This document shows, one piece after another, positions 15,860 through 25,812 of a stretch of DNA of 55,060 nucleotides. Source of the stretch: Herminiimonas sp. CN (GTDB lineage Bacteria; Pseudomonadota; Gammaproteobacteria; Burkholderiales; Burkholderiaceae_D); contig NZ_AVCC01000015.1 in NCBI RefSeq assembly GCF_000622895.1, positions 1 to 55,060 of the forward strand, written 5' to 3'. How positions within the stretch are numbered: position 1 is the stretch's first letter; the number at the start of each line of letters is the position of its first letter. Below the pieces are notes generated by a model. It was not told the origin of the DNA. It was given only the letters and a program-made list of their open reading frames with translations, and did not search any database. The translations under genes were made by a program, and so were the position numbers.

Positions 15860-16828
15860 TCAAGATAATATTGTTGAGTCATCGGTTGGATATTCCTCTG
15901 CCCACAACTCGCCGTACGGCCGAAATTCCAAGCCATAGCACTTTGTGGAGATCCGTGTAGTAAAAGCATTTATGCTAGGGTTCAGTAAACGAGCCTTGCT
16001 GACAATCTCCTCCCCGAACGCTGGGTCTGTTCTACAGCCGACGTAGATCGAAGTAAACGCATCACCGGAAATTTCGACTAATTGGGCGTTGATATCGTAT
16101 TGCTTGTGGTCTCCAGTCGGATCTCCGTCATGCGAGCGTAATGCGCGCCATTCGCGCTCGTAACTCCAATGTGCGCTCTTCGTGAACATCATCGTCTTAA
16201 TGATGTCCGGGCCACGTGTCATTGCAACATGTTGGCGACCGAGGAAGCTGTCGGCCATGAGCTTTGCATCCTCGTTGACCGGGTAATCGCTTCGATACTC
16301 GACTGGACCAACGAACTTAAACGCCTGCCCTCCCTTCGCGGGGTCAATACCTAGCGCGATCCCTTGGTGGTTGGACGCGTAGTGAGACCACATCAGGATT
16401 TGATCGTGCGTCTCTGAAAGACATAGTGCGCCCATAATTTTGGATAGGCGTAAATGAACCACCTTCGTGTGTGGCGAGGGTGTTCGGATGATCTTTTTCT
16501 CGGCCATCATGCGCCCCATCCACTTCGCAAACAGTTGCGGGGTCATATCGTCAAAGCGACCTTCCTGGTAAAGACGTACAAGATCGCAAACACGATTCGT
16601 TCCCGAAATAGTCTCCTTGTTTTGAATAACCTCCAAGATTGAACAGCAGAGCTGATAGCCGAACTCCATCTCGTCAAAGCGCGCATACGGATATGTACGG
16701 AGCTCAAATGGATCGTTGAATTCGATCAGTGGCGAAAAGCGCAATTTTCCATTGGACAGGACGCGCAAGGCGTTTTCCGGGGATAGATATTTGTACAGCA
16801 GGGTGCCTGCAGGGGAGAGCAGTTGCAT
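15860..16828 (-). CDS. DUF2971 family protein
   Basis: This 322-residue soluble protein has the family's diagnostic segments: YKYLSPENALRVLSNGKLRF near the N-terminus, then FNDPFELR, a central ALCLSETHDQILMWSHYA and GIALGID, and AHWSYEREWRAL toward the C-terminus. The family is widespread in accessory and defence-rich loci, but its activity is not established. It is the only gene in the inverted-repeat cassette and ends 28 bases before the left repeat. Start ATG at 16828. Upstream sequence to 17044 may carry its promoter. Confidence 0.88.
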   Translation of the reverse strand: MQLLSPAGTLLYKYLSPENALRVLSNGKLRFSPLIEFNDPFELRTYPYARFDEMEFGYQLCCSILEVIQNKETISGTNRVCDLVRLYQEGRFDDMTPQLFAKWMGRMMAEKKIIRTPSPHTKVVHLRLSKIMGALCLSETHDQILMWSHYASNHQGIALGIDPAKGGQAFKFVGPVEYRSDYPVNEDAKLMADSFLGRQHVAMTRGPDIIKTMMFTKSAHWSYEREWRALRSHDGDPTGDHKQYDINAQLVEISGDAFTSIYVGCRTDPAFGEEIVSKARLLNPSINAFTTRISTKCYGLEFRPYGELWAEEYPTDDSTILS

Positions 16829-17044
16829 GACGGGTCTCGACAGGTTGACCCCATATTTTACACGTAGAAACTGTGCTCAATATGGTGACCCCAAGGCTTT
16901 GATCGCCGCCTGCGGCGCGCGAACCGGCTCATTAATTCGCTCATGGGCCGATGGAGATCGGGGGCTTGACGACAGATGACTTCGGGCTGTCTCCTCGATT
17001 CAGCACTAGTACAGGCCGTGAATAACTCTAACCCATCTGACAGT
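16829..17044. other. Non-coding part of the cassette
   Basis: No gene is seen. There are two TGACCCC motifs (about 16847 and 16882) and an inverted CCATATT / AATATGG pair between them, possibly remnants of an insertion sequence or part of the DUF2971 promoter. Confidence 0.4.
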
Positions 17045-17070
17045 ATGTGTCAGGTCAAGTCTGAGCTACT
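17045..17070 (-). repeat. Right terminal inverted repeat of the cassette
   Basis: This 26-bp sequence is the exact complement of 15807-15832. It is followed at once by GCACTTCAG. Confidence 0.88.
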
Positions 17071-17129
17071 GCACTTCAGAACAGGAAAAGGCGGATAAAC
17101 AATCCAAGGATTAACTATACATAGCTAGT

Positions 17130-17321
17130 TTAAGCCTTGAAGTCGCGCACCAGGTCACCTATGTAAACGGCATGCACTTCGTACCGCCCGCGATCGTTCT
17201 CGATCGCACCATATCGTTCCCAATTCTCGCTAGTGAACGAATGAAGTTCAACGGCATTCAAACGGAGTGACTCCGCGATGGAATCAGTGGTTGTATATCC
17301 GTCTTTCCCCTTCTTCGTCAT
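17130..17321 (-). CDS. Small hypothetical protein (63 aa)
   Basis: I do not recognise it. It is a charged, soluble small protein (MTKKGKDGYTTTDSIAES...) with no membrane segment. It is the last of a run of small minus-strand genes that starts behind the HEPN-motif gene, 18 bases after the preceding frame, so it is probably co-transcribed. Confidence 0.5.
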   Translation of the reverse strand: MTKKGKDGYTTTDSIAESLRLNAVELHSFTSENWERYGAIENDRGRYEVHAVYIGDLVRDFKA

Positions 17322-17339
17322 GACCGTATTCCTCGACGA

Positions 17340-17549
17340 TTAAGCGCCTGGTCGAACGGCAGGTTGCAAGGTCACAAATGCAGTGATGGAGGTGCTCTCC
17401 AGCGCGACAGCCATATCATTGACAAGAAGCGCTGCTGGTTCTGCCAAATTGACAGAACGGACGCGCTTGATGGCACCGGCACCATCGTGCCACCACACGT
17501 CGCCCATTTTTACTCGCGTAGCCAATGCTTCGATCTCGCTATTTGTCAT
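17340..17549 (-). CDS. Small hypothetical protein (69 aa)
   Basis: I do not recognise it. The sequence MTNSEIEALATRVKMGDVWW... suggests a short alpha/beta protein. ATG 17549 is chosen because AAAGGA lies eight bases upstream. A GTG at 17555 is possible. It starts four bases before the end of the upstream amber-interrupted frame overlaps it, so the two were once coupled. Confidence 0.5.
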   Translation of the reverse strand: MTNSEIEALATRVKMGDVWWHDGAGAIKRVRSVNLAEPAALLVNDMAVALESTSITAFVTLQPAVRPGA

Positions 17550-17551
17550 CG

Positions 17552-17749
17552 TCACTTTCCTTTTTCATTCCATGCTCGTTCAATTGCCCAGATGAGTTCG
17601 TTTAAATCTGGACCAATGGTAGTTACTTGCTCCCGACTGGCTAAACTGATGGTGTACTTACGATTGCTGCCTTCGACAGTAAAAATAATGTCGTTACCCT
17701 ATTTTGTATATTTGACCTTACTGCCACTAATGTCAGCACTTTTTGCCAT
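17552..17749 (-). pseudogene. Small gene with an in-frame amber codon
   Basis: From ATG 17749 the frame reads MAKSADISGSKVKYTK, then TAG (17701-17699), then GNDIIFTVEGSNRKYTI and on to a TGA at 17554-17552, 65 sense codons in all. The continuation after the stop is protein-like and ends precisely at the start of the next gene, so the frame was coding across the TAG. It is probably a nonsense mutation. Read-through or suppression cannot be ruled out. Confidence 0.55.
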
Positions 17750-17765
17750 TGATTTCTTTTCCGTC

Positions 17766-17981
17766 CTATCGATTCCTCAATGGTTTGCCAATGGCATGCA
17801 GATCCCACATCACGTCGTCCGGGACGCTCAACTCATTCCCATTTTGAACAACCCATCCTTTTTCAACGAGCAGCTTGGCTTCCTCAAGCAACTCTGCATG
17901 AGCAGGCGCATTAAAATGCTTGAGTCCGAAAACCTTCTGCAGCGTGTAATGTTCGTCATCGGTGATGCTATTAATGCTCAT
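17766..17981 (-). CDS. Small hypothetical protein (71 aa)
   Basis: I do not recognise it. It is an acidic, helical small protein (HAELLEEAKLLVEKGWVV) with no motif. It lies four bases after the next upstream frame, inside the minus-strand run of small genes. Confidence 0.5.
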   Translation of the reverse strand: MSINSITDDEHYTLQKVFGLKHFNAPAHAELLEEAKLLVEKGWVVQNGNELSVPDDVMWDLHAIGKPLRNR

Positions 17982-17984
17982 CTT

Positions 17985-18263
17985 CTATTCCTCTGCAAAT
18001 GGCATCGCGTGTTGCCCTTCATGTAAGGCGTTGATGATCTCCGAGTGGACATGATTGTCACGTACAACAGCCTTGGGGTCGTGTTGCGGCGCAGGTGTAG
18101 GAACAGTAGTCTCGACCTTCAATAGAATGTGCTGACCCGTTGTGTCAAACACGGTTGTGGTGTTGGTTCTCGATGCCCCGTCATTAAATTTTGGAGTATG
18201 TTCGACCTTCCCCACTGAAGCCGGATTTAGATATGTGTTACCAAAAACTCTAACTAATGCCAT
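17985..18263 (-). CDS. Small hypothetical protein (92 aa)
   Basis: I do not recognise it. The N-terminal half is strand-rich (MALVRVFGNTYLNPASVGKV) and the C-terminal part is histidine-rich (DNHVHSEIINALHEGQH). AAGGAAA precedes the ATG. It sits between the decayed ClpP-class gene and the other small genes. Confidence 0.55.
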   Translation of the reverse strand: MALVRVFGNTYLNPASVGKVEHTPKFNDGASRTNTTTVFDTTGQHILLKVETTVPTPAPQHDPKAVVRDNHVHSEIINALHEGQHAMPFAEE

Positions 18264-18322
18264 TTTAATTTCCTTATTCGGCTACCGACCGTTGTGGGGC
18301 GTCATACGTCAGTTATGTTTTT

Positions 18323-18871
18323 CTACAATCCAGAAATCCACCACGATATGTCGCTTTGGTTAATTGTGGCCTCGGCGATTTCCTGCACAATGCCACGCTC
18401 CATTGGCTCGGCAGGCAAAACAATCTTCTCCTTCCCGGTAAGCGCTGCCCGCACATCAATCGGGTTCCCGCCATTTCGCGTGCGCTCGACGAAGATGTCG
18501 ACGTACCGCTCCAGATCATTGTCCAAGCTCGAAACAAACTCGCGCAATCGTGCATGGTCGACGGAGCCAGCGCTGAATCCCCAGTTCAGCGCATGAAGCA
18601 AAACGGCTGTGCGGACAAGTGAAGCGTTTCGTGCTAGCTAGGAACACGACTACTGCGATTGATTCGACATCCCCGATATTGTGTGTTTTAAGAGGGATCG
18701 GCAATGAGCGCAGAAAGTTGTAGAGGGCAAATCCCTGATCAGTGGAACCCTCGTGAAGTGAAGTGTGATGGCGCTCGCGCCTTGCTTGACAGCGCCCAGG
18801 CATGTGTCTCAGATTCGTTCAAACGTTACGAGATTGATCGGTCCGTTGAAGTGAATGATGTGTCGTGACAT
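18323..18871 (-). pseudogene. Decayed ClpP-class serine protease gene
   Basis: No single frame is intact, but joined frames give a ClpP/SDH-fold protease. ATG 18871 opens MSRHIIHFNGPINLVTFERI, then a TGA at 18811-18809, then DTCLGAVKQGASAITLHF. A shift leads into GFALYNFLRSLPIPL and HNIGDVESIAVVVFLA, which has the nucleophile-type Ser. A second shift at the repeated CTAGCTAG (about 18633-18640) leads into LVRTAVLLHALNWGF and a C-terminus containing ERGIVQEI. Removing one 4-bp TAGC unit restores the second junction. At least three lesions make it a clear pseudogene. Confidence 0.75.
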
Positions 18872-18895
18872 TATTTTCGTTCGCATTAAAGATAG

Positions 18896-19789
18896 TCAGT
18901 TATCACTAGAACGATTCTCGCCCGTGATCAGCGTTAATACTGGTTGCTCTTTCGGCTTTAAGTTAAGCGCCATTCGTTGCATCAACGTCTTAACGGCCAA
19001 AAATATTTGCTCGGCTTCCTCCGTGCTGTAACTACGCTCAATGTGCATTGTTGGGTTTCGCCATGCCTGTTTGATTGTGAACAAGTCCCCGCTCACATCC
19101 CGGTAAAATTTCTCAACAGTCTTCCATTCCGGGCTTTTGGTAGTATGTTTGGCTGAGATATTTTTTTCAATTTTTGTTAAGTAAGCTTCCCAGCTTATTG
19201 CATAAGGAATCCCCAGTCCTGAAGCTAAAACTTTTAAGGCCGCTTCAATTATGCGCATCAAGTGCATGACACAGGATGTTCCCAAGCCTGTTGCTAATGC
19301 AGTACCGGCATCTTGTATGTCGTCGATGGAAGCAGGGAAGCAGTCATTTACCTCCTGACCAAAGAGATCTGGCTGCCGGTAGTACTTGGCAAATTTAGAA
19401 TCAATGTAGATGAACTTGCGAGTAATTAGCTCGTCGTGCAGTCTCGCACGCAAGTTCTTTACGTCTTCAACAAGGTGGCACTTGAGATAGTCGCCGCGTT
19501 CAAGCGCACAACGAATTCGATTGGCGGTCAACGCAGCAGTTTCTAGATTCAAATTCGCCGCAAAATTTTCAACATGCGGAAGGTAAGTATTGATTCGGGT
19601 TACATCACCTTGGTCAATCTTGAGTTTTTTTGCTGTCAAAGCAGAGCCGAATAGTCTGGACTGCTCCTCAACTAGACTGCCCCCTAAGTCTAGTTCATGA
19701 TGGGAAAGTTCAGAAATTAGCCAGCTTGTAACAACCGCATATTCTTTAAGCATATCCCATAAGTTTAGGATTTTAGAGGCTACCATCAT
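18896..19789 (-). CDS. HEPN-motif protein, putative RNase-type effector (297 aa)
   Basis: This intact 297-residue soluble protein has a helical C-terminal domain with RNPTMH (R-N-x3-H), matching the R-x4-H motif of HEPN ribonucleases. It is set in the pattern seen in such domains (FTIKQAWRNPTMH, then EEAEQIFLAVKTLM). The N-terminal half is helical without a known motif. GGAGG precedes the tandem ATGATG start. It is the cargo gene nearest the right attachment site, a common position for defence or toxin genes, but no antitoxin partner is visible. Function is inferred from the motif only. The family is not recognised. Confidence 0.65.
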   Translation of the reverse strand: MMVASKILNLWDMLKEYAVVTSWLISELSHHELDLGGSLVEEQSRLFGSALTAKKLKIDQGDVTRINTYLPHVENFAANLNLETAALTANRIRCALERGDYLKCHLVEDVKNLRARLHDELITRKFIYIDSKFAKYYRQPDLFGQEVNDCFPASIDDIQDAGTALATGLGTSCVMHLMRIIEAALKVLASGLGIPYAISWEAYLTKIEKNISAKHTTKSPEWKTVEKFYRDVSGDLFTIKQAWRNPTMHIERSYSTEEAEQIFLAVKTLMQRMALNLKPKEQPVLTLITGENRSSDN

Positions 19790-19881
19790 ACACCTCCAAC
19801 CCAGATGGGTATGCCAAATATAATATCGCCTTTTTTTTTTGCGCTTACTAGCGTGGAAATGAAGTAGGCCAGCTCAGTGCT

Positions 19882-19905
19882 GGTGTACCCATTGGTGTAC
19901 CCATT
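19882..19905. repeat. Right arm-type integrase repeats
   Basis: Two exact tandem copies of GGTGTACCCATT, matching the pair at 8336-8359 in sequence and orientation. They lie 55 bp inside the right attachment repeat. Confidence 0.7.
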
Positions 19906-19925
19906 GAATGACACAGGCAGAAATG

Positions 19926-19950
19926 AAAAAGGGCTAGCTCTCGCTAACCC
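19926..19950 (-). terminator. Element-supplied terminator of tRNA-Pro
   Basis: GGGTTAGC / GCTAGCCC (read on the minus strand, one mismatch) with a 4-base loop is followed by five T residues. It lies inside the element, so the integrated DNA replaces both the 3' half and the terminator of the tRNA gene. Confidence 0.82.
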
Positions 19951-19958
19951 TTTGATTC

Positions 19959-20007
19959 TATTGGTCGGGACGGAGTGATTCGAACACTCGACCCCTTGCA
20001 CCCCATG
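19959..20007. repeat. Right attachment-site repeat
   Basis: This copy of the 49-bp repeat forms the functional 3' half of tRNA-Pro. It differs from 8159-8207 only at 19990. Confidence 0.9.
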
Positions 20008-20038
20008 CAAGTACGCTACCAGGCTGCGCTACGCCCCG
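19962..20038 (-). tRNA. tRNA-Pro(GGG)
   Basis: On the minus strand a full 77-nt cloverleaf with encoded CCA can be drawn. The acceptor stem CGGGGCG pairs with CGTCCCG (one G-T pair). D arm is GCGCAGCCTGGTAGCGT. The anticodon stem CTTGC/GCAAG encloses the loop ATGGGGT, giving anticodon GGG. T arm GAGTG-TTCGAAT-CACTC is canonical. It closely resembles E. coli proL. The gene is rebuilt by the integrated element, whose right attachment repeat covers everything from the anticodon loop onward. Confidence 0.96.
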
Positions 20039-20049
20039 ACGAGCTTGCG

Positions 20050-20055
20050 ATTATA
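20050..20055 (-). promoter_or_regulatory. -10 box of tRNA-Pro
   Basis: On the minus strand a perfect TATAAT lies 12 bases upstream of the mature tRNA 5' end. No strong -35 match is seen. Confidence 0.65.
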
Positions 20056-20223
20056 ACCGAAGCTGCCGGGATTTTGCTATCGGCGGCGGGTGAAATTTGC
20101 TGCGGCTGGCTATGCGAAATGGATTTCTGGTCGCACAATGGCAGCTTCTTCATTTGCCGAAAGGCTGGTCCTGACGCTGCGGGCAGTTTGCCTGCAACGG
20201 CGTTTCCGGACAGAAAATTCGTT

Positions 20224-21363
20224 ATGTCGATAACAATCAGTCAGCAGTTCGATGGCGGTGCGATCGAGGTGGTGCGCGCCGATGATCCACAGGATATTAC
20301 GTTGAATTTGCGCAAGGATTCGAGCGCCGATTTCAGCCAGTGGTTTTATTTTCGGCTGCAGGGCGGGCGCGGCGTGCCGTGCACGATGCGCTTTTTGAAC
20401 GCCGGGCAGGCGACTTTTCCGGACGGCTGGAAGGATTATCGGGCACTGGCGAGCGTGGACCGGGTGCACTGGTTCCGGGTGCCGACCGCGTTTGACGGGC
20501 AAGTGCTGACGGTGTCGCACACGCCGGCTGCCGATGTGGTGTATTACGCTTATTTCGAGCCGTATTCGCGCGAGCGCCATTTGGCGTTGCTGGGCAATAT
20601 TGCATCGAAGCCGCTAGTGCAACTGGAGTCGCTGGGGCAAACGGTGCAGGGGCGCGAGATGGATCTGGTGGTGGTGGGCGACCCTGCCGCTGCCCGGAAA
20701 ATCTGGGTGATCGCGCGCCAGCATCCGGGCGAGACGATGGCGCAGTGGTTCGTCGAGGGCATGCTTGATGCGCTGCTCGATCCGGCCAACCCGCTGGCGC
20801 GCTGCCTGCTGGCCGATGCAGTGCTGTACGTGGTGCCGAACATGAATCCGGACGGTGCGGTGTTGGGCAATTTGCGCACCAATGCGGCGGGTGCGAACCT
20901 GAACCGGGAGTGGATGGCGCCATCAATGGCGCGCAGTCCGGAAGTGCTGGCGGTGCGCGAGAAGATCCATGCGACCGGTTGCGACCTGTTCCTCGACGTG
21001 CATGGCGACGAGGCGCTGCCGTACGTGTTTGTGGCCGGCAGCGAGATGCTGGAGGGGTTTGACGCCGGGCAGCTGGCGCGGCAGCAGGCGTTCATCGACG
21101 TCTACCGGCTGGCCAGCCCGGACTTCCAGAATGAGGTCGGCTATCTGCCCGGTAAATATCAGGCCGACATGCTGACCCTGGCATCGAAATATGTCGGCCA
21201 CCATTTCCAGTGCCTGTCGCTGACGCTGGAGTTGCCGTTCAAGGATAACGCCAACCTGCCGGACCCTGATCTGGGTTGGAGCGGTGCCCGCAGCGCGCGC
21301 TTGGGGGCGGCGGTGCTGCAGCCGATGCTGCAGTCGATCCGCCGCATGGAGTTGCAGTTTTAA
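20224..21363 (+). CDS. M14-family zinc carboxypeptidase (cytosolic carboxypeptidase-like)
   Basis: The 379-residue protein has a beta-sandwich N-domain (residues about 1-110, with SQWFYFRLQGGRG) followed by an M14 peptidase domain. Zinc ligands are seen as H-x-x-E in ARQHPGETM and the later H in FLDVHGDEALPY. The substrate Arg/Asn segment is AGANLNREW, and the catalytic Glu lies in SLTLELPF. The arrangement is that of bacterial homologues of eukaryotic cytosolic carboxypeptidases. The start at 20224 is chosen because the frame extends upstream into the tRNA gene. Substrate is unknown. Confidence 0.9.
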   Translation: MSITISQQFDGGAIEVVRADDPQDITLNLRKDSSADFSQWFYFRLQGGRGVPCTMRFLNAGQATFPDGWKDYRALASVDRVHWFRVPTAFDGQVLTVSHTPAADVVYYAYFEPYSRERHLALLGNIASKPLVQLESLGQTVQGREMDLVVVGDPAAARKIWVIARQHPGETMAQWFVEGMLDALLDPANPLARCLLADAVLYVVPNMNPDGAVLGNLRTNAAGANLNREWMAPSMARSPEVLAVREKIHATGCDLFLDVHGDEALPYVFVAGSEMLEGFDAGQLARQQAFIDVYRLASPDFQNEVGYLPGKYQADMLTLASKYVGHHFQCLSLTLELPFKDNANLPDPDLGWSGARSARLGAAVLQPMLQSIRRMELQF

Positions 21364-21413
21364 TAAAAAACTGGAGTATGCCTTTAAGTCGTGGCATTCC
21401 CGCTTTATTTTAT

Positions 21414-21435
21414 TGCGGTATTGAAAAATACCGCA
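21414..21435. terminator. Hairpin between convergent genes
   Basis: TGCGGTATT-gaaa-AATACCGCA is a perfect 9-bp stem with a GNRA tetraloop, midway between the convergent carboxypeptidase and DUF2863 genes. There is no U run on either side, so if it terminates it is not a classical intrinsic terminator. Confidence 0.5.
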
Positions 21436-21464
21436 GGCTGTATGTGTAATGGCCGAGTGCGCTC

Positions 21465-22688
21465 TTAATGGAAATGCTCGCTGCCTTGCGGCGTATCCTC
21501 CGGCATTTCGGGGTGCACCAGTTCGCCTTCGTCGTCGGCGAATAGCGGAGCGCCGCAGTCGTCGCAGAATTCTATCGGGAAGCGCGTGTTGTGGCGTTTG
21601 ATGCTGGTGACGCCTTCTTCCTGCAGCAAGGTGGTGATGATCTCGATCGGTCTTTTTTGTTCCGGTGGCAGCGGCAGGTCGCCGTCGTCTTCCTCGCCAT
21701 ACAGCGGCCAGACGATGCCGTAGACGATTTCCGGCTGGGTGCCGACGGCAAAACCGATCCGGTATTCGCTGAGTTGGGCGTCGCCGCTGTCGTCGCCGAA
21801 GCCGCCGATGATGGCGCGCAGTTCCGGCGCCGCCACGTTGAGCGTATGGGTCAGGTAGTGCAGGGCGGCGCGAATCGCTGCCGGGCGGATTTGCTTGTCG
21901 GCTTCGCGGCAGGCGATGTAATACGCTTCCGGCAGCAGCAGTTCAATGCCGCAACCCGGCAACAGGCGGACGATGCTGGGTCCGGCCTGCGCTTGCCATT
22001 GCGCCAGTGCCTGCTGCTGATCGGTGATCACGTTCGGTTGGTTTTGCGGCATTTGCCAGCGGAACATTGGCGTGCCTGCCGGTACCACGACGGTCGCCAG
22101 CAGGTAGCGGGTGTCGGCCAGGAAAGGCACCGTTTCCGCCGCCTTGGCGGGGAACTGCGCGACGCTGTTTTTCAGCGCAGCTTGCGCCATGCGGCGGGTC
22201 AGCGCGAAAGTGTCGGCGTGGGTGTGCGGCAACTGGTCGATCGAAAACAGCGCCGGTGCGACGGCCAGATGCGCGCCATCGGCCAGCAGGTGTGCGCCGA
22301 GTTGCGCCGCCAGCGTCAGGCGCATGTCTTCCGCGATCGGCCCTGACGGAATCGTAAAGCGGGTCCACGCCAGAATCGGCGCAGCAATCAGCAGCGCATC
22401 GAACTGGCTGCCGTCCTGTTCTATCAGGCAGGATTCGCTGGTAGCCTCGATCGCTTCGACCAGCGAATCGTAGGCATCGAGGTCGGCCTTGAAGACATGG
22501 TCGAGCGCGGCGTCGATGGTGTCTTGATGGTTATTTTTTAATAGTTTTTGGGCCAATGCGTCCAGGCTGCGCTCCCAGGCGCGTTCTTCCAGGCGGCTGG
22601 CGGCCTGCGCAATGGCATGGCTGAAGCCAATCAGTCGCTGGCTGTCTGCGGATAGTTTAGGAGGGGAGCTTTTTGACGGACGACGCAT
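21465..22688 (-). CDS. DUF2863 family protein
   Basis: This 407-residue protein corresponds to a family almost confined to Burkholderiales. It starts with a basic, Ser/Pro-rich segment, continues with helical sequence (HAIAQAASRLEERAWER) and ends in an acidic tail (DDEGELVHPEMPEDT). A CDDCG segment near the C-terminus has two cysteines three apart. No signal peptide or membrane segment is seen. Function is unknown. It is separated from acnA by 306 bp and is probably transcribed alone. Confidence 0.8.
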   Translation of the reverse strand: MRRPSKSSPPKLSADSQRLIGFSHAIAQAASRLEERAWERSLDALAQKLLKNNHQDTIDAALDHVFKADLDAYDSLVEAIEATSESCLIEQDGSQFDALLIAAPILAWTRFTIPSGPIAEDMRLTLAAQLGAHLLADGAHLAVAPALFSIDQLPHTHADTFALTRRMAQAALKNSVAQFPAKAAETVPFLADTRYLLATVVVPAGTPMFRWQMPQNQPNVITDQQQALAQWQAQAGPSIVRLLPGCGIELLLPEAYYIACREADKQIRPAAIRAALHYLTHTLNVAAPELRAIIGGFGDDSGDAQLSEYRIGFAVGTQPEIVYGIVWPLYGEEDDGDLPLPPEQKRPIEIITTLLQEEGVTSIKRHNTRFPIEFCDDCGAPLFADDEGELVHPEMPEDTPQGSEHFH

Positions 22689-22994
22689 GTGAAATTTTGA
22701 GGTAGTGAAACGGAAGGCATGTATTGTAGTGGATTAGAGGTGCCTTCATGCAATTACGTTCGCGAAAGCTGCATTTGTTGCTGGCGAATCTCGATTCTTT
22801 TCGCTGTTGTCGAAAAAAAAGTTTGGGTAGTGCCGATAAACCATGCAGTTTCCGCATGATTTCAGTGGATTTTGTGAAATACGGCACTCAGTATATTTTT
22901 CTCTGACAATCCGGCCGCGCAAGATAAAACGCCGGGCGGACCGGCGTTTTGGGAGGGTTCCAGCGTCAGTCCAGGTTAGCGCATCCGCTCCCGT
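22689..22994. other. Intergenic region with the acnA terminator
   Basis: No gene is supported. Apart from the terminator at 22926-22950, the stretch is mixed sequence with the DUF2863 promoter presumably in 22700-22800. Confidence 0.5.
22926..22950 (-). terminator. Terminator of acnA
   Basis: AAAACGCCGG / CCGGCGTTTT forms a perfect 10-bp stem with a 5-base loop, and T residues follow on the minus strand. It is about 45 bases after the acnA stop. Confidence 0.85.
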
Positions 22995-25730
<2,736 letters not shown>

Positions 25731-25812
25731 GGCATCTCCCTGAAGTGCGATTGAACTGACGGTAAACGTGACTGTTTAATGCGGATACTGCACAGCTAGA
25801 TGCGGTATGCGA

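Larger units (their letters stand above)
15807..17070. mobile_element. 1264-bp inverted-repeat cassette carrying a DUF2971 gene and no transposase
   Basis: Perfect 26-bp inverted repeats, AGTAGCTCAGACTTGACC... at 15807-15832 and its complement at 17045-17070, bound the segment. Similarity continues imperfectly inward (GTCAGA / TCTGAC at 15836 and 17036) and a few bases outward. Only one gene, DUF2971, is inside. The other 216 bp hold no transposase frame. This fits a mobile insertion cassette moved in trans by an insertion-sequence transposase. The target duplication cannot be fixed. GCACTT occurs on both sides but not flush with both ends. Confidence 0.75.
8159..20007. mobile_element. Integrated element in tRNA-Pro(GGG), satellite or integrative-plasmid type
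   Basis: A 49-bp direct repeat with one mismatch (8159-8207 and 19959-20007) bounds 11.8 kb. The repeat is the tRNA-Pro sequence from the anticodon loop to the CCA end, the usual core for P4-type tyrosine integrases. Inside lie the integrase, an AlpA-like regulator, a primase-helicase, origin-like repeats, an XRE regulator and cargo. Capsid, tail, terminase, relaxase and type IV secretion genes are all absent, so the element would need a helper for transfer. The intact tRNA is rebuilt at the right end by the element's own copy, and the left copy is displaced host sequence. Confidence 0.9.

Noticed and set aside
15793-17076. GCACTT on both sides of the DUF2971 cassette as a target-site duplication
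   Set aside because: The right copy abuts the inverted repeat, but the left copy is separated from it by several bases, so a true duplication cannot be claimed.
18704-18868. 54-codon plus-strand frame with AGAGGG upstream of its ATG
   Set aside because: It lies exactly antisense to the decayed ClpP-class gene, whose minus-strand fragments match a known fold, so the plus frame is a shadow.
19975-20223. N-terminal extension of the M14 carboxypeptidase to 19975
   Set aside because: The extension runs antisense through the tRNA-Pro gene and its promoter; the family-like sequence begins at 20224.
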